Shown here: in pieces, positions 1-10,399 of the stretch
Numbering within the stretch: position 1 is the stretch's first letter
Layout: every line of letters starts with the position of its first letter
NCBI RefSeq assembly: GCF_900095885.1
Contig: NZ_LT615367.1
Coordinates: forward strand, 1-64,000
Length of the DNA: 64,000 nt
Origin: Dickeya aquatica
Lineage (GTDB): Bacteria > Pseudomonadota > Gammaproteobacteria > Enterobacterales > Enterobacteriaceae
Direction: 5' to 3'
Notes under the pieces: model-generated
The model's input: only the letters and a program-made list of their open reading frames with translations
Told to the model about the DNA's origin: nothing
Database searches by the model: none
Made by a program: the position numbers and the translations under genes

Positions 1-8
1 TAATATAC

Positions 9-17
9 TTATCCACA
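9..17 (+). promoter_or_regulatory. DnaA box at the mioC-proximal edge of oriC
   Basis: TTATCCACA is a perfect match to the strong DnaA box (consensus TTATNCACA) and lies 18 bases beyond the mioC stop codon. In E. coli the outermost high-affinity box R4 has this sequence and this place between oriC and mioC. The rest of the origin lies outside the window, so assignment to R4 is by synteny. Confidence 0.75.
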
Positions 18-35
18 GAAGAAAGCGAAAAAAAA

Positions 36-482
36 TTATATTTTGAGTAATTCAGCCCACGTTTCCAGCCACTCCTGAGCTGGATCTTCGGGAATGTCAT
101 GCTGCGTGACGTCGATCTTCAATACTTCGCCGATCCGGCGTGCGCCCAGCGCCTGCATGAGTTGATCGACTTTCTCGACGGCTCCGCAGAAGGTGTCGTA
201 TTCGCTGCTGCCGATTCCTATTGCACCGTAATTCAGGCCGGATAAATCGGGTCGTTGTGTGGCAAGGGCATCATAAAAAGGTTGCAGGTTATCTGGCAGG
301 TCGCCTGCGCCGTGTGTGGATGTGACCACCAGCCATAATCCGCCCGTTGCAACGTCATCCAGCGCAGGCCCATGCACGAGCGTGGTGGAGAACCCTTCTT
401 GTTGCAGCAGAGATTCAAGATGTTCGCTAACGTACTCGGCACTACCAAGAGTGCTGCCACTAATAAGGGTTATGTCAGTCAT
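36..482 (-). CDS. mioC: Flavodoxin-like FMN protein MioC
   Basis: 148 residues, about the length of E. coli MioC. It is a small cytoplasmic flavodoxin-fold protein that binds FMN and has been implicated in electron transfer for biotin synthase. The N-terminal phosphate loop SGSTLGSAEY and the later STHGAGDLPDN and GSSEYDTFCGA segments are the FMN-binding loops of the family. The start at 482 was chosen because MTDITLIS matches the E. coli N-terminus; a longer reading to 512 adds residues without homology. It is transcribed toward oriC, as in E. coli, where transcription from this gene enters the origin. A DnaA box lies in its upstream region. Confidence 0.96.
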   Translation of the reverse strand: MTDITLISGSTLGSAEYVSEHLESLLQQEGFSTTLVHGPALDDVATGGLWLVVTSTHGAGDLPDNLQPFYDALATQRPDLSGLNYGAIGIGSSEYDTFCGAVEKVDQLMQALGARRIGEVLKIDVTQHDIPEDPAQEWLETWAELLKI

Positions 483-543
483 ACGCGCTCCCACCTGATT
501 AAACGACGGCACATTGTACGCTGTGATCAGGGTGGGATCTACC

Positions 544-552
544 TGTGGATAA
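544..552 (-). promoter_or_regulatory. DnaA box upstream of mioC
   Basis: The complement reads TTATCCACA, about 62 bp upstream of the mioC start, in the space between asnC and mioC. In E. coli the mioC promoter carries a DnaA box through which DnaA represses it. Same motif and same place here. Confidence 0.6.
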
Positions 553-573
553 TAGGGGGATAGTAAAAAAGTC

Positions 574-1035
574 TCAGGGTGCGATGGTACGCATGATCGG
601 GTTTTGCAGTGAGATCAGAGTTTCGGTGGATTGAATTTCATCAATTGTTTGGATCTTGTTGATAAGTACATGCTGTAGCGCATCAATGGAGCGACACATG
701 ACCTTGATGAAAATGCTGTAGTGCCCGGTGGTGTAATACGCTTCTACCACTTCTTCCAGGTTGTTGAGTTTCTCCAGCGCTGAGGGGTAATCTTTGGCGC
801 TTTTGAGGATGATGCCAATGAAACAGCACACATCGTAGCCCAGTTGTTTCGGATTCACCGCCAGACGGGTACCCAGAATAATCCCTGCCTGCTTCATTTT
901 CTCTACCCTGACATGAATGGTGCCAGGACTGACACTGAACAGTTTGGCCAGTTCGGCATAAGGTGTGCGGGCGTTCTCCATTAAGGCATTGAGAATGCGG
1001 CGGTCGAGTTCATCCAAGGTATAGATGTCGGGCAT
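574..1035 (-). CDS. asnC: Lrp/AsnC-family transcriptional regulator AsnC
   Basis: 153 residues. An N-terminal winged HTH (residues about 5-55, including the recognition region SVSPGTIHVRVEKMKQAG) is followed by a RAM ligand-binding domain with the near-invariant KSAKDYPSALEKL and YYTTGHYSIFIKVMCR blocks. E. coli AsnC is an asparagine-responsive activator of asnA and autoregulator. The start at 1035 (MPDIYTLDELDRRIL) matches the E. coli N-terminus; upstream in-frame codons are not conserved. The divergent asnA gene that AsnC controls in E. coli is not next to it: viaA follows directly. What this regulator controls here is therefore open. Confidence 0.95.
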   Translation of the reverse strand: MPDIYTLDELDRRILNALMENARTPYAELAKLFSVSPGTIHVRVEKMKQAGIILGTRLAVNPKQLGYDVCCFIGIILKSAKDYPSALEKLNNLEEVVEAYYTTGHYSIFIKVMCRSIDALQHVLINKIQTIDEIQSTETLISLQNPIMRTIAP

Positions 1036-1146
1036 GGTGTGAATCCCCAAAGGTTGGGCTGTAAAGGCTTGTCTGAGCGTTTTACTGGTTCTGGTGATAG
1101 CAATCAATCATCACGAAAGGTGATGGTGGTGTGGATTGCGGCTGAT

Positions 1147-2634
1147 TCAACTGGCAAGCGGGACGTTATCGTGTTGAAAACGACGCAGCAGGCGGCTTTT
1201 CAGACTGGTGTCAAAACGCCAGATGTGATCGAAAATGCGCAAGATCCCAGGTTTACCATGAGCAGACATGGCCACGGCATGAAAACGGTGCTGTAAGTGA
1301 TGCTGACGGTGTTTTATCTCATTGACCAGATCTTCAGGCAGGCGCTGGGCAATAAAGTCAGAAATGATAACGGCATCAGCATCTTGCCATTGTGGTGTAT
1401 CCATCTTATCCAGCAGGGATGACAGACAACCGGCCAGATCGGTACCGCCGCGAAAGGTTTGGCTTAAGAAGCGGATCGCTTCTTCCAGCCCGTTTTCTGA
1501 GGTCAGGTCATAGCTGACTATGCCGGTGGAAAATAGCATGATGTAGCAACGGCGGTTATCAGCCAGCGCAATCCGCATCAGTGCCAGGCAAAACGCCTTG
1601 GCGCAACGTTCATTAAACCCGCCCATCGAACCTGAGGTATCAACGCAGACGATAAAAGGGCCACGCGGCTGTTGCTCGTTATGCTGATGAATCACCGGGC
1701 GCTCCAGCGTTTTCTCCCGCCAGCTTTCCCCCTGTAGCCGGTAGGTCAGCAAGCGGTGTTCGGACAGCCGACGATAAAACTCAAATTCCAGCTCGCTAAT
1801 CCCTAATGTGGACAGTTCGGTGGGCAATAATCTCAGAATGTCATCGCTTTGGTGGACACCGCTCACCTGCTCCGGGGTAAAGGCCGGTTCCTGAACCATT
1901 ATCTGAAATGGCTCTTTGGGGGCGTCGTGACTGAGTACGGATTGGGTTTCCCGGCTGCGCCCCAGCCGTTCAGCGAGGCGTTGCAGTTCGGGCTGCTGCT
2001 GTAAAAATGCGCCAGTTTCAAGCAGACCGCTGAGCGATTGCTTCATACGTTTGCTGGCAGAAAGATCCCATAGCCGACCGGCCGCCGTGTCATTTTCTGC
2101 CAGCACCGGCTCCAGTGCTCCGCTGATGGTCAGGCGTTTTTGGATCTCATCGAGCAATAGATCACGCTCTTGTTCCATAACTTGCTGATGCAGATTGAGT
2201 GTCTGTAACGTCAGGCTAAGACGCCAGCGTTGCATAAACAGGCCTTGCTGACTGCTGCTAATGGTCGAGGCGGCTGCGCGCGATGCCGATTGTATTAACT
2301 TCTCGGCCTGATTGAGAAAAGGCGAATCCACATGATGCAGTGTGGAGAGGATATCAGGCAGATGAGTCTGAAAGGTCTGTTCGTTAATCAGTTGGGTTTG
2401 CTGATAGCAGCTAAACTCTTTTTCCAGCTCAGGCGGAGCCTGAGTTCCGCGTAGCCGTTGACGCAGATTTTCTTTCCACTGCGGCATGTCACGCATAACG
2501 GCTGTTTTCAGTCGCGGGTACTTATCAAAAAACATCACCAGCTGTGGCGTCGCCATCAGAGTGACGATAACGTCATCCAGCAGATCGTTTTCATCGATGG
2601 ATAACAGCATTTCCAAAGACTCCAGCGTCAGCAT
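1147..2634 (-). CDS. viaA: VWA-domain protein ViaA, partner of RavA
   Basis: 495 residues (E. coli ViaA about 483). The N-terminal half is mostly alpha-helical and Gln/Leu/Glu rich. The C-terminal third is a von Willebrand factor A domain with the MIDAS motif DTSGSMGG (near residue 330) and the downstream RGGTDLAG and ISDF segments. ViaA stimulates the RavA ATPase; the pair has been linked to maturation of respiratory complexes, fumarate reductase and aminoglycoside sensitisation. It lies 5 bp downstream of ravA on the same strand, so the two are almost certainly one transcript and translationally close. Confidence 0.95.
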   Translation of the reverse strand: MLTLESLEMLLSIDENDLLDDVIVTLMATPQLVMFFDKYPRLKTAVMRDMPQWKENLRQRLRGTQAPPELEKEFSCYQQTQLINEQTFQTHLPDILSTLHHVDSPFLNQAEKLIQSASRAAASTISSSQQGLFMQRWRLSLTLQTLNLHQQVMEQERDLLLDEIQKRLTISGALEPVLAENDTAAGRLWDLSASKRMKQSLSGLLETGAFLQQQPELQRLAERLGRSRETQSVLSHDAPKEPFQIMVQEPAFTPEQVSGVHQSDDILRLLPTELSTLGISELEFEFYRRLSEHRLLTYRLQGESWREKTLERPVIHQHNEQQPRGPFIVCVDTSGSMGGFNERCAKAFCLALMRIALADNRRCYIMLFSTGIVSYDLTSENGLEEAIRFLSQTFRGGTDLAGCLSSLLDKMDTPQWQDADAVIISDFIAQRLPEDLVNEIKHRQHHLQHRFHAVAMSAHGKPGILRIFDHIWRFDTSLKSRLLRRFQHDNVPLAS

Positions 2635-2639
2635 GACTG

Positions 2640-4136
2640 TTACTCCCGTTTTGACTGCTCTATTTGTTCATCGACCATCTGTAGGCTTTCTTCAATTTTG
2701 GCAAGCCATTCGCGGGGAATAAACAAACAGGGCTGGTGGCGTTCAAACTGCCTGCGTTGTTCACGCAACTGGATTTTCAGTGTGTCATATTCCTGAACTA
2801 TCTCTTGGGGCAGCTCGGTTTTCATGACTCCGGGGAGCGATAATATGGCGCTTTGCAGGCTGATATCGCGAATAATCAGATGCTGACGTTCATCAATGTC
2901 CATATCCAGCCGTTGAGAAAATCCAACCCCATTGAGTTTACCGCGTATCTCTGCGCCTTTTTGTAACCATGCTGCCAGCGCTTCGCGTTCAAAGACCACA
3001 TGTGTGACGGTGTGGTCATGTAAAAGCAGCGGTTTTTGTAACACCAGCGTCAGCTCCGGTGAGCTGACGCTTTCTGGTAAGGAGTGGTGGGGCTTACGGC
3101 CGAAAAAATTAACCTGACGCTCGACTTTGAACGCTTGTTGATCGCTTTGCTGCTGCTGATATTGCTGGCGTTTGACATCCAGTTGCTGCAAGCGGAACAG
3201 CAATGTGCGTTGTTGATAGGCCTGTTCGCACATAATTTGTTGGAGTTGTTGTTCGACTAAATGATAAGAGCCGAGGTCATGCCACAGGCAATCTTTTAAC
3301 AAGATAAGGTCGATAGGGGTAATGCTTTCACGCCCGCTAAAAAAAGCGCACGCTTGCAGTAAGCGAATGGCTTTCTTCCAGCGCCTGTCAGACACGTAGG
3401 GCGAGCCTTCCTGGGTATCAAGCTGTTGTCGCAGTTGATAAATCAGTTCAAAACAACTTTCTGGCAACGGGATGGTCTCAATATGAGATTGCCACTGCTG
3501 ATATTCTTCATCGCTGATACTCAGTGCCGGGCTGACCAGGTTATCTTGCTCACTCGATGAGGTGCTCAACATCGCGCGGAAATTGTGCTTATCCTGTACT
3601 CTATCGAGCCAGACGCGAATCAGCATACGGTCATACAGCGCTTCCAGACTGCTATCGGCTTCTGGCAGTTCGTTAGAGGCGGTGACCAGCAGGCGCATGG
3701 GAATCGGCTCTTCACTGTTGCCGTTACGAAAGCGGCGTTCGTTGATAGCGGTAAGCAGCGTGTTGAGGATGGCCGGGCCCGCTTTCCAGATTTCATCAAG
3801 AAAGACGATTTCCGCTTCGGGTAAATAGCCCGTGGTCAGGCGCTGATACCGCCCTTCGTCTTTGAGAGCCTGAATAGACAGCGGGCCGAAAACTTCTTCG
3901 GGTGTTGAGAAGCGGGTCATCAGATATTCGAAGGCGCGTGCATGACGGAAGGCATATTTAAGACGTCGGGCTATCAGGCTTTTGGCGATACCCGGCGGGC
4001 CGAGCAGAAACACGCTTTCACCGCTCAGTGCGGCCAGCAGACAGAGTCGAACAGCATGCTGCCGTTCATAAAGACCGTGTTCGAGAGCATGGCTCAAACG
4101 AGAGATACGCTCGGCCAGCGCTGTTGGTTGTATCAT
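2640..4136 (-). CDS. ravA: MoxR-family AAA+ ATPase RavA
   Basis: 498 residues, the same length as E. coli RavA. Walker A is GPPGIAKS (near residue 45), Walker B is VFLDEIWK, and sensor-1 is ASNELPEA, in an AAA+ module covering roughly residues 1-300. The C-terminal LARA-type region binds the lysine decarboxylase LdcI (CadA) in E. coli. It forms hexamers and acts with the VWA partner ViaA encoded immediately downstream. The start [14 protein letters not shown] matches the family N-terminus. About 260 bp separate it from the divergent kup gene. Confidence 0.96.
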   Translation of the reverse strand: MIQPTALAERISRLSHALEHGLYERQHAVRLCLLAALSGESVFLLGPPGIAKSLIARRLKYAFRHARAFEYLMTRFSTPEEVFGPLSIQALKDEGRYQRLTTGYLPEAEIVFLDEIWKAGPAILNTLLTAINERRFRNGNSEEPIPMRLLVTASNELPEADSSLEALYDRMLIRVWLDRVQDKHNFRAMLSTSSSEQDNLVSPALSISDEEYQQWQSHIETIPLPESCFELIYQLRQQLDTQEGSPYVSDRRWKKAIRLLQACAFFSGRESITPIDLILLKDCLWHDLGSYHLVEQQLQQIMCEQAYQQRTLLFRLQQLDVKRQQYQQQQSDQQAFKVERQVNFFGRKPHHSLPESVSSPELTLVLQKPLLLHDHTVTHVVFEREALAAWLQKGAEIRGKLNGVGFSQRLDMDIDERQHLIIRDISLQSAILSLPGVMKTELPQEIVQEYDTLKIQLREQRRQFERHQPCLFIPREWLAKIEESLQMVDEQIEQSKRE

Positions 4137-4396
4137 GATTAATCCGTCGTTGCTGAGTATCGCCGTCGGGAAGCGTAAGAAAACTCTGAGAAGCGTACGT
4201 TTTCTGCCTTAGCCATACATTAATTATTGTCACCATTGAATGCGTTAATCAACAAACGCGGTCTGCTCGTCAAGGGTACGCTAGCTATATTAAGAATGGG
4301 CTTTTAACGTGATTTGTGCATACTGTGCGTTTTCGGGTCAATGACAGCAAAATAAGGCTCGAATTGTTAATAAATTGATAACAGAAGAAAAGGTTT

Positions 4397-6265
4397 ATGA
4401 GTTCAGAACATAAACGTTCACTTCCGGCGATCACGCTGGCTGCAATAGGGGTGGTATATGGTGATATTGGCACCAGCCCTCTTTATACGCTCAGAGAGTG
4501 TCTCTCCGGACAGTTTGGTTTTGGGGTTGAACCCGATTCGGTCTTTGGCTTTCTCTCCCTGATTTTCTGGCTGCTGATACTGGTGGTGTCATTAAAGTAT
4601 CTCAGCTATGTCATGCGTGCCGATAATGCCGGTGAAGGTGGCATTCTGACATTGATGTCGCTGGCTGGTCGCAATACGTCGGATAAAATGACCGCTGCTG
4701 TGGTGATTATGGGGCTTATCGGCGGCAGCTTTTTTTATGGCGAAGTGGTGATTACTCCCGCCATTTCGGTAATGTCGGCCATCGAAGGGTTGGATATTGT
4801 CGCCCCGGCACTCGATACCTACATCGTGCCGATTTCCATCGTCGTGCTGACTTTGCTGTTTATGATTCAAAAGCACGGCACCGGCCGCGTCGGCAGCCTG
4901 TTTGCCCCTATTATGACCGTGTGGTTTTTAACGCTGGGAATACTGGGCGCGCGTAGCATCATTGCCAATCCTGAAGTGCTTCAGGCGCTGAACCCCAAGT
5001 GGGCTATTAATTTCTTTATTCAATACAAAACCGTGTCGTTTTTTGCCCTCGGCGCGGTGGTGCTGTCCATTACCGGGGTTGAGGCGTTATATGCCGATAT
5101 GGGGCACTTTGGTAAGTTACCCATTCGTATTGCCTGGTTTTCTGCGGTGTTGCCGTCGCTGGTGCTTAACTATTTTGGCCAGGGCGCGTTACTGTTGAAA
5201 AATCCAGAAGCCATCAAGAACCCATTTTTCCTGCTTGCGCCGGATTGGGCTCTGATTCCGCTATTGGTGCTGGCGACGCTTGCGACCATTATCGCTTCTC
5301 AGGCGGTGATTTCTGGTGTCTTTTCCCTGACGCGCCAGGCGGTTCGGCTGGGGTATCTGCCACCGATGCGCATTGTCCACACCTCGGACATGGAGTCCGG
5401 CCAAATCTACATTCCGTTCATTAACTGGCTGTTGTATGTGGCGGTAGTGATTGTGATTGTCAGCTTTGAACACTCCAGCAATCTGGCGGCGGCCTACGGT
5501 ATTGCAGTGACGGGCACCATGGTGCTGACCAGCATTCTGTCGTGCACGGTGGCGGTAAAAAACTGGAACTGGTATCGCTATTTGGTCTGGCTACTGCTGG
5601 CCGCCTTGCTGATTATCGATTTACCCATGTTCCTGGCGAATGTGGTGAAAATCATTTCCGGTGGTTGGCTGCCGCTGGCGCTGGGGCTGGTGATGTTTGT
5701 TATCATGACCACCTGGAAGAGTGAGCGTTTTCGCTTGCTGCGCCGTATCCATGAACATGGTAATTCTCTTGATGCCATGATTGTCTCGCTGGAGAAAAAC
5801 CCGCCGGTGCGAGTTTCCGGCACTGCGGTGTATTTATCGCGGGCAACCCATGTTATTCCCTTTGCGCTGTTGCATAACCTCAAGCACAACAAAGTGCTGC
5901 ATGAACGGGTGGTGCTGCTGACCATGAGAACGGAAGACGCACCTTACGTACATAACGCGCGTCGGGTATCGGTCGAGCAACTCTCCCCCACTTTCTGGCG
6001 TGTGGTCGCAAGCTACGGCTGGCGTGAAACGCCCAACGTGGAAGAGGTGTTTCATCGCTGCTGGCAGGATGGTTTGACCTGCCAGATGATGGAAACCACC
6101 TTTTTCTTGTCAAACGAGTCGCTGATGATGGGTAAACGCGCCTGGTATCTGCGCATTCGCGGCAAGCTGTTCATGATGCTTAGTCGTAATGCCCTGCGTG
6201 CGGCCGACCAGTTTGAAATTCCCCCCAATCGCCTGATTGAATTAGGTATTCAGGTAGAAATTTGA
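4397..6265 (+). CDS. kup: Low-affinity K+ uptake transporter Kup (TrkD)
   Basis: 622 residues, equal to E. coli Kup. The N-terminal signature [14 protein letters not shown] (about residues 18-31) is diagnostic of KUP/HAK/KT potassium:proton symporters. About twelve membrane segments follow, up to residue 430, then a cytoplasmic C-terminal domain of roughly 190 residues. It imports K+ (and Cs+) constitutively and matters at low pH. An AAAAGG ribosome site precedes the ATG at 4397. As in E. coli, it lies immediately before the ribose operon and is separated from it by a strong terminator. Confidence 0.97.
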   Translation: MSSEHKRSLPAITLAAIGVVYGDIGTSPLYTLRECLSGQFGFGVEPDSVFGFLSLIFWLLILVVSLKYLSYVMRADNAGEGGILTLMSLAGRNTSDKMTAAVVIMGLIGGSFFYGEVVITPAISVMSAIEGLDIVAPALDTYIVPISIVVLTLLFMIQKHGTGRVGSLFAPIMTVWFLTLGILGARSIIANPEVLQALNPKWAINFFIQYKTVSFFALGAVVLSITGVEALYADMGHFGKLPIRIAWFSAVLPSLVLNYFGQGALLLKNPEAIKNPFFLLAPDWALIPLLVLATLATIIASQAVISGVFSLTRQAVRLGYLPPMRIVHTSDMESGQIYIPFINWLLYVAVVIVIVSFEHSSNLAAAYGIAVTGTMVLTSILSCTVAVKNWNWYRYLVWLLLAALLIIDLPMFLANVVKIISGGWLPLALGLVMFVIMTTWKSERFRLLRRIHEHGNSLDAMIVSLEKNPPVRVSGTAVYLSRATHVIPFALLHNLKHNKVLHERVVLLTMRTEDAPYVHNARRVSVEQLSPTFWRVVASYGWRETPNVEEVFHRCWQDGLTCQMMETTFFLSNESLMMGKRAWYLRIRGKLFMMLSRNALRAADQFEIPPNRLIELGIQVEI

Positions 6266-6292
6266 CTATCAGCCCGACCCTGAGATGACAAG

Positions 6293-6318
6293 GCTCCCGT
6301 TCACGGGAGCTTTTTTTT
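6293..6318 (+). terminator. Rho-independent terminator of kup
   Basis: A perfect 7-bp stem GCTCCCG/CGGGAGC with loop TTCA is followed by eight T residues. It lies 27 bases after the kup stop. Confidence 0.93.
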
Positions 6319-6385
6319 CGCTATGCAGAACGCGCCGGGTATCGCGCCCCCTTTTAGTTGCTTTTTGTCGTTTCTGTTACGCCAA

Positions 6386-6479
6386 CGAAACGTTTCGATA
6401 ACGATCACATTTTTATCAGATAGTGATTGCCTTCTGGGCGTCTTTTTCTACACTTACCGTACAAGCGAAACGTTTCGCT
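6386..6479 (+). promoter_or_regulatory. rbs promoter region with two RbsR-type palindromes
   Basis: AGCGAAACGTTTCGCT (6464-6479) is a perfect 16-bp palindrome identical to the core of the E. coli RbsR operator. It lies 16 bp before rbsD. A second palindrome CGAAACGTTTCG lies at 6386-6397, 80 bp upstream (centre to centre). A possible sigma-70 promoter, TTGCCT (6427-6432) and TACACT (6449-6454) with 16-bp spacing, would start transcription near the proximal operator, as expected for repression by RbsR. GATCACAT near 6403 is the better half of a weak CRP-like site in the same place as in E. coli. Confidence 0.8.
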
Positions 6480-6495
6480 AGCAGGGTAAATAAAA

Positions 6496-6915
6496 ATGAA
6501 AAAAGGTGCGTTACTGAATTCTGATATTTCATCCGTGATTTCCCGGTTAGGGCATACCGATCAACTCGTGATCGCCGATGCCGGCCTGCCAATTCCGGAT
6601 ACCACGACCCGTATCGATCTGGCATTAACCCATAATGTGCCTGGCTTTTTGCAGGTATTGAATGTGGTGACAGCGGAGATGCAGGTCGAAGCCGCCATTC
6701 TGGCGCAGGAAATCATCGAGAAGAATCCGCAACTCCATGACGCATTATTGAAGCAATTAGCACAACTCGAACAACACCAGGGAAACACCATTTCACTGCA
6801 TTACGTCAGTCATGAAGCGTTTAAACAACAAAGTGGTAAAAGCCGCGCCATTATTCGCAGCGGAGAGTGTTCTCCCTATGCGAATGTGATTCTTTGCGCT
6901 GGCGTAACCTTCTGA
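6496..6915 (+). CDS. rbsD: D-ribose pyranase RbsD
   Basis: 139 residues, same length as E. coli RbsD. It interconverts the beta-pyranose and beta-furanose forms of D-ribose so that the kinase RbsK receives the furanose. Family features seen are the N-terminal [20 protein letters not shown] with the catalytic His, the ADAGLPIP segment, and the C-terminal [19 protein letters not shown] (residues about 121-139) with the sugar-binding Tyr-Ala-Asn. It is the first gene of rbsDACBKR and lies 7 bp before rbsA. Confidence 0.97.
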   Translation: MKKGALLNSDISSVISRLGHTDQLVIADAGLPIPDTTTRIDLALTHNVPGFLQVLNVVTAEMQVEAAILAQEIIEKNPQLHDALLKQLAQLEQHQGNTISLHYVSHEAFKQQSGKSRAIIRSGECSPYANVILCAGVTF

Positions 6916-6922
6916 GGTAGCG

Positions 6923-8428
6923 ATGCAACCTTTACTGCAATTGCAAGGCATCACCAAAACCTTTCCCGGCGTAAAAGCGTTATCCGGTGCAGCCCTGAAC
7001 GTTTATCCGGGTAAGGTGATGGCGTTAGTGGGGGAAAACGGTGCCGGTAAATCCACCATGATGAAAGTGCTGACCGGTATCTATCGAAAAGACGCCGGCA
7101 GTATTCATTTTCTCGGTAACGAAGTGGATTTCAGCGGCCCGAAAGCGTCGCAGGAAGCGGGTATCGGTATCATCCATCAGGAACTGAACCTGATCCCTCA
7201 ACTGACGATTGCGGAAAACATCTTCCTTGGGCGTGAGTTTACCAACCGTCTGGGGCGTATAGACTGGAAGCGGATGTACGCGCAAGCCGACATCCTGCTC
7301 AAACGACTTAACCTGCGTTATGACAGCCGCCTTCTGGTGGGGGAATTATCGATAGGCGATCAGCAAATGGTTGAAATTGCCAAAGTGCTGAGTTTTGAGT
7401 CTCAGGTCATCATTATGGATGAACCGACAGACGCGCTGACCGATACCGAAACCGCCTCGCTGTTTAGTGTTATCAAGGAATTGCAGTCTCAGGGGTGCGG
7501 CATTGTGTATATCTCCCACCGCCTGAAAGAGATCTTTGAAATTTGTGATGATGTTACGGTATTTCGTGACGGCCAGTTTATTGGCGAACGCCCGGTCAGC
7601 GCGTTACAGGAAGATTCACTGATTGAAATGATGGTGGGGCGCAAACTGGAAGATCAGTACCCACGATTAAATCAGGCTCCCGGCGATGAGCGTTTGCGCG
7701 TTGAGGCACTTAGCGGCCCAGGGGTGAATAACATCAGCTTTACGCTACGCAAAGGTGAGATTCTGGGGGTGGCAGGGCTGATGGGCGCAGGCCGTACCGA
7801 GCTGATGAAAGTATTATATGGCGCACTTCCCCGCACCCAGGGCAGTGTCTGGCTGGATGGTAAAGCGGTGATAACCCGTACCCCGCAAGATGGGCTGGCT
7901 AACGGTATCGTCTATATTTCCGAAGACCGTAAACGAGATGGTCTGGTGCTGGGCATGTCGGTGAAGGAAAACATGTCGCTGACGGCATTGCGCTATTTCA
8001 GCAATGGTATTGGCTCGCTGCGCCATGCTGATGAACAGCAAGCGGTGGACGACTTTATCCGCATGTTCAATATCCGTACCCCCTCTATGCTGCAACCTAT
8101 CGGGTTGTTGTCCGGTGGTAACCAGCAGAAGGTGGCTATAGCCCGGGGGTTAATGACGCGTCCGAAAGTGTTGATTCTGGACGAGCCGACCCGTGGCGTC
8201 GATGTCGGGGCGAAAAAAGAGATCTATCAGTTAATCAACCAGTTCAAACAAGAAGGGTTGAGCATCATTCTGGTGTCATCGGAAATGCCCGAAGTGTTGG
8301 GGATGAGCGATCGTGTGATTGTGATGCACGAAGGGCACCTGAGCGGTGATTTCCCGATTGAACAGGCAACACAGGAAACGCTGATGGCGGCGGCCGTTGG
8401 TAAGCAATACGGCGTAAAGCAGGAGTAA
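6923..8428 (+). CDS. rbsA: Ribose ABC transporter, ATP-binding protein RbsA
   Basis: 501 residues with two tandem ABC modules. The first has Walker [10 protein letters not shown] (about residues 36-44) and Walker [12 protein letters not shown]. The second has a degenerate P-loop region (GLMGAGRTE), signature LSGGNQQK and Walker [13 protein letters not shown]. This duplicated arrangement is typical of sugar importers of the RbsA/MglA/AraG class. It energises uptake through RbsC with ribose delivered by RbsB. Stop and next start (rbsC) are 7 bp apart. Confidence 0.97.
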   Translation: MQPLLQLQGITKTFPGVKALSGAALNVYPGKVMALVGENGAGKSTMMKVLTGIYRKDAGSIHFLGNEVDFSGPKASQEAGIGIIHQELNLIPQLTIAENIFLGREFTNRLGRIDWKRMYAQADILLKRLNLRYDSRLLVGELSIGDQQMVEIAKVLSFESQVIIMDEPTDALTDTETASLFSVIKELQSQGCGIVYISHRLKEIFEICDDVTVFRDGQFIGERPVSALQEDSLIEMMVGRKLEDQYPRLNQAPGDERLRVEALSGPGVNNISFTLRKGEILGVAGLMGAGRTELMKVLYGALPRTQGSVWLDGKAVITRTPQDGLANGIVYISEDRKRDGLVLGMSVKENMSLTALRYFSNGIGSLRHADEQQAVDDFIRMFNIRTPSMLQPIGLLSGGNQQKVAIARGLMTRPKVLILDEPTRGVDVGAKKEIYQLINQFKQEGLSIILVSSEMPEVLGMSDRVIVMHEGHLSGDFPIEQATQETLMAAAVGKQYGVKQE

Positions 8429-8435
8429 GTCAGAC

Positions 8436-9404
8436 ATGAGTTCTCAAATAATCACGGCAAGGCGCTGGTTCAGCAAAGAGTGGCTGATGGAGCAAAAATC
8501 ATTGATAGCCCTGCTGATTTTGATCGCTGTGGTGTCTTCAATGAGCCCCAATTTTTTCACCCTGAATAACCTGTTCAATATTCTGCAACAGACATCAGTG
8601 AACGCCATCATGGCGGTAGGGATGACATTAGTCATTCTCACCTCTGGGATTGATCTATCGGTGGGATCGTTGCTGGCGCTGACGGGGGCCATCGCGGCTT
8701 CCCTGGTCGGCCTTGAGATTAATGCATTGGTCGCGGTCGTCGCTGCGCTGGCGCTAGGGGCGGTAATTGGCGCGGGTACAGGCGTTATTATCGCCAAGGG
8801 CCGGGTGCAGGCGTTTATCGCTACCTTGGTAATGATGCTGCTGTTACGTGGCGTCACGATGGTCTACACCAACGGTAGCCCGGTTAACACCGGTTTTTCT
8901 GCCGCAGCCGATACCTTAGGGTGGTTTGGTATTGGCCGACCTCTTGGTGTGCCGACGCCGATTTGGATTATGGCGGTGGTCTTTCTGGCCACCTGGTACA
9001 TGCTGCACCATACCCGCATCGGCCGCTATATCTATGCGCTGGGTGGAAATGAGGCCGCGACCCGTTTGTCAGGGATTAATGTTGATAGGGTCAAGGTTGT
9101 CGTCTATTCGTTATGTGGTTTGCTGTCGGCGCTGGCGGGCATTATTGAAGTCGCTCGCCTGTCTTCGGCGCAACCCACAGCAGGGACAGGCTATGAACTG
9201 GATGCCATCGCAGCGGTGGTGTTAGGGGGAACAAGCCTGTCTGGGGGTAAAGGACGTGTAGTAGGAACGTTGATCGGTGCGCTGATTTTAGGCTTTCTGA
9301 ACAACGGGCTTAACTTGTTAGGTGTATCTTCTTACTACCAAATGATCGTCAAAGCGGTCGTTATTTTGCTGGCGGTTTTGGTTGATAACAAAAGCAGTAA
9401 ATAA
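8436..9404 (+). CDS. rbsC: Ribose ABC transporter permease RbsC
   Basis: 322 residues (E. coli 321), very hydrophobic with about ten predicted membrane helices. It contains the conserved family stretch SGIDLSVGSLLALTGA (about residues 70-85) and the C-terminal GGTSLSGGKGRVVGTLIGA. It forms the channel of the ribose importer together with RbsA and RbsB. The ATG at 8436 follows the rbsA stop by 7 bp. Confidence 0.97.
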   Translation: MSSQIITARRWFSKEWLMEQKSLIALLILIAVVSSMSPNFFTLNNLFNILQQTSVNAIMAVGMTLVILTSGIDLSVGSLLALTGAIAASLVGLEINALVAVVAALALGAVIGAGTGVIIAKGRVQAFIATLVMMLLLRGVTMVYTNGSPVNTGFSAAADTLGWFGIGRPLGVPTPIWIMAVVFLATWYMLHHTRIGRYIYALGGNEAATRLSGINVDRVKVVVYSLCGLLSALAGIIEVARLSSAQPTAGTGYELDAIAAVVLGGTSLSGGKGRVVGTLIGALILGFLNNGLNLLGVSSYYQMIVKAVVILLAVLVDNKSSK

Positions 9405-9430
9405 CTTTCTATCCATACAGGAATTGAAAT

Positions 9431-10321
9431 ATGAATCTGAAGAAGATTGCTACTCTGGTTTCCGCTGTTGCCCTGAGTGCGACTGTCAGTGCGAATGCGC
9501 TGGCCAAGGATACCATTGCTCTTGTTGTTTCCACGCTGAATAACCCGTTCTTCGTTACGCTAAAAGACGGCGCGCAAAAAGAAGCGGATAAACTGGGCTA
9601 TAACCTGGTGGTTCTGGATTCGCAGAACAACCCGGCCAAAGAGCTCTCCAACGTGCAGGACTTAACTGTTCGCGGCACCAAACTGCTGCTGATTAACCCG
9701 ACCGATTCCAACGCTGTGGGTAATGCGGTGAAACTGGCTAATGAGGCCAAGATCCCGGTTATTACGCTGGACCGCGTTGCTGCCAGCGGTGAAGTTATCA
9801 GCCATATTGCTTCCGATAACGCCTTTGGTGGCAAAGTTGCCGGTGATTTCATCGCGAAAAAACTGGGTGAAGGTGCCAAAGTGATTCAACTGGAAGGCCT
9901 GGCCGGTACTTCAGCCGCTCGTGAGCGTGGCGCGGGTTTCATGAAATCCGCAGAGAAAAATAAATTTGCCATGCTGGCCAGCCAGCCGGCGGATTTTGAT
10001 CGCACCAAAGGTCTGAATGTCATGCAAAACCTGCTGACTGCCCATCCTGATGTGAAAGCGGTGTTTGCCCAGAATGATGAAATGGCACTGGGTGCGCTGC
10101 GTGCGCTGCAAACAGCTGGCCGTGACGATGTAATGGTCGTTGGTTTTGACGGTACGGCTGATGGCGTGAAAGCGGTAGAAGGCGGCAAATTAGCCGCAAC
10201 CGTGGCACAGCGTCCTGAACAAATCGGCATCATTGGCGTTGATACCGCCGATAAGGTACTGAAAGGCGAAAAAGTACAGCCTATCATTCCGGTTGATTTG
10301 AAACTGGTTGCCAAACAGTAA
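9431..10321 (+). CDS. rbsB: Periplasmic D-ribose-binding protein RbsB
   Basis: 296 residues, same length as E. coli RbsB. A Sec signal peptide with an SANALAK cleavage region spans residues 1-25 or so, followed by a type I periplasmic binding fold. Ligand-contact segments seen are STLNNPFF near the mature N-terminus, [13 protein letters not shown] and [15 protein letters not shown]. It delivers ribose to RbsAC and, in E. coli, also to the chemoreceptor Trg. A strong GC hairpin follows the gene and may stabilise the upstream message. Confidence 0.97.
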   Translation: MNLKKIATLVSAVALSATVSANALAKDTIALVVSTLNNPFFVTLKDGAQKEADKLGYNLVVLDSQNNPAKELSNVQDLTVRGTKLLLINPTDSNAVGNAVKLANEAKIPVITLDRVAASGEVISHIASDNAFGGKVAGDFIAKKLGEGAKVIQLEGLAGTSAARERGAGFMKSAEKNKFAMLASQPADFDRTKGLNVMQNLLTAHPDVKAVFAQNDEMALGALRALQTAGRDDVMVVGFDGTADGVKAVEGGKLAATVAQRPEQIGIIGVDTADKVLKGEKVQPIIPVDLKLVAKQ

Positions 10322-10353
10322 GTGCTCTTAAGCAATTAAGGCAAAGGCAGTAC

Positions 10354-10375
10354 CGCGCCACTTTCGGGTGGCGCG
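10354..10375 (+). repeat. Intergenic hairpin between rbsB and rbsK
   Basis: An 8-bp perfect stem CGCGCCAC/GTGGCGCG with a six-base loop and no following T tract. It lies between rbsB and rbsK. It fits an mRNA-stabilising or partial-attenuation stem that would favour the abundant binding protein over the kinase; that role is inference. Confidence 0.6.
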
Positions 10376-10399
10376 TCATCAACATTGAGGTTCATGGTA

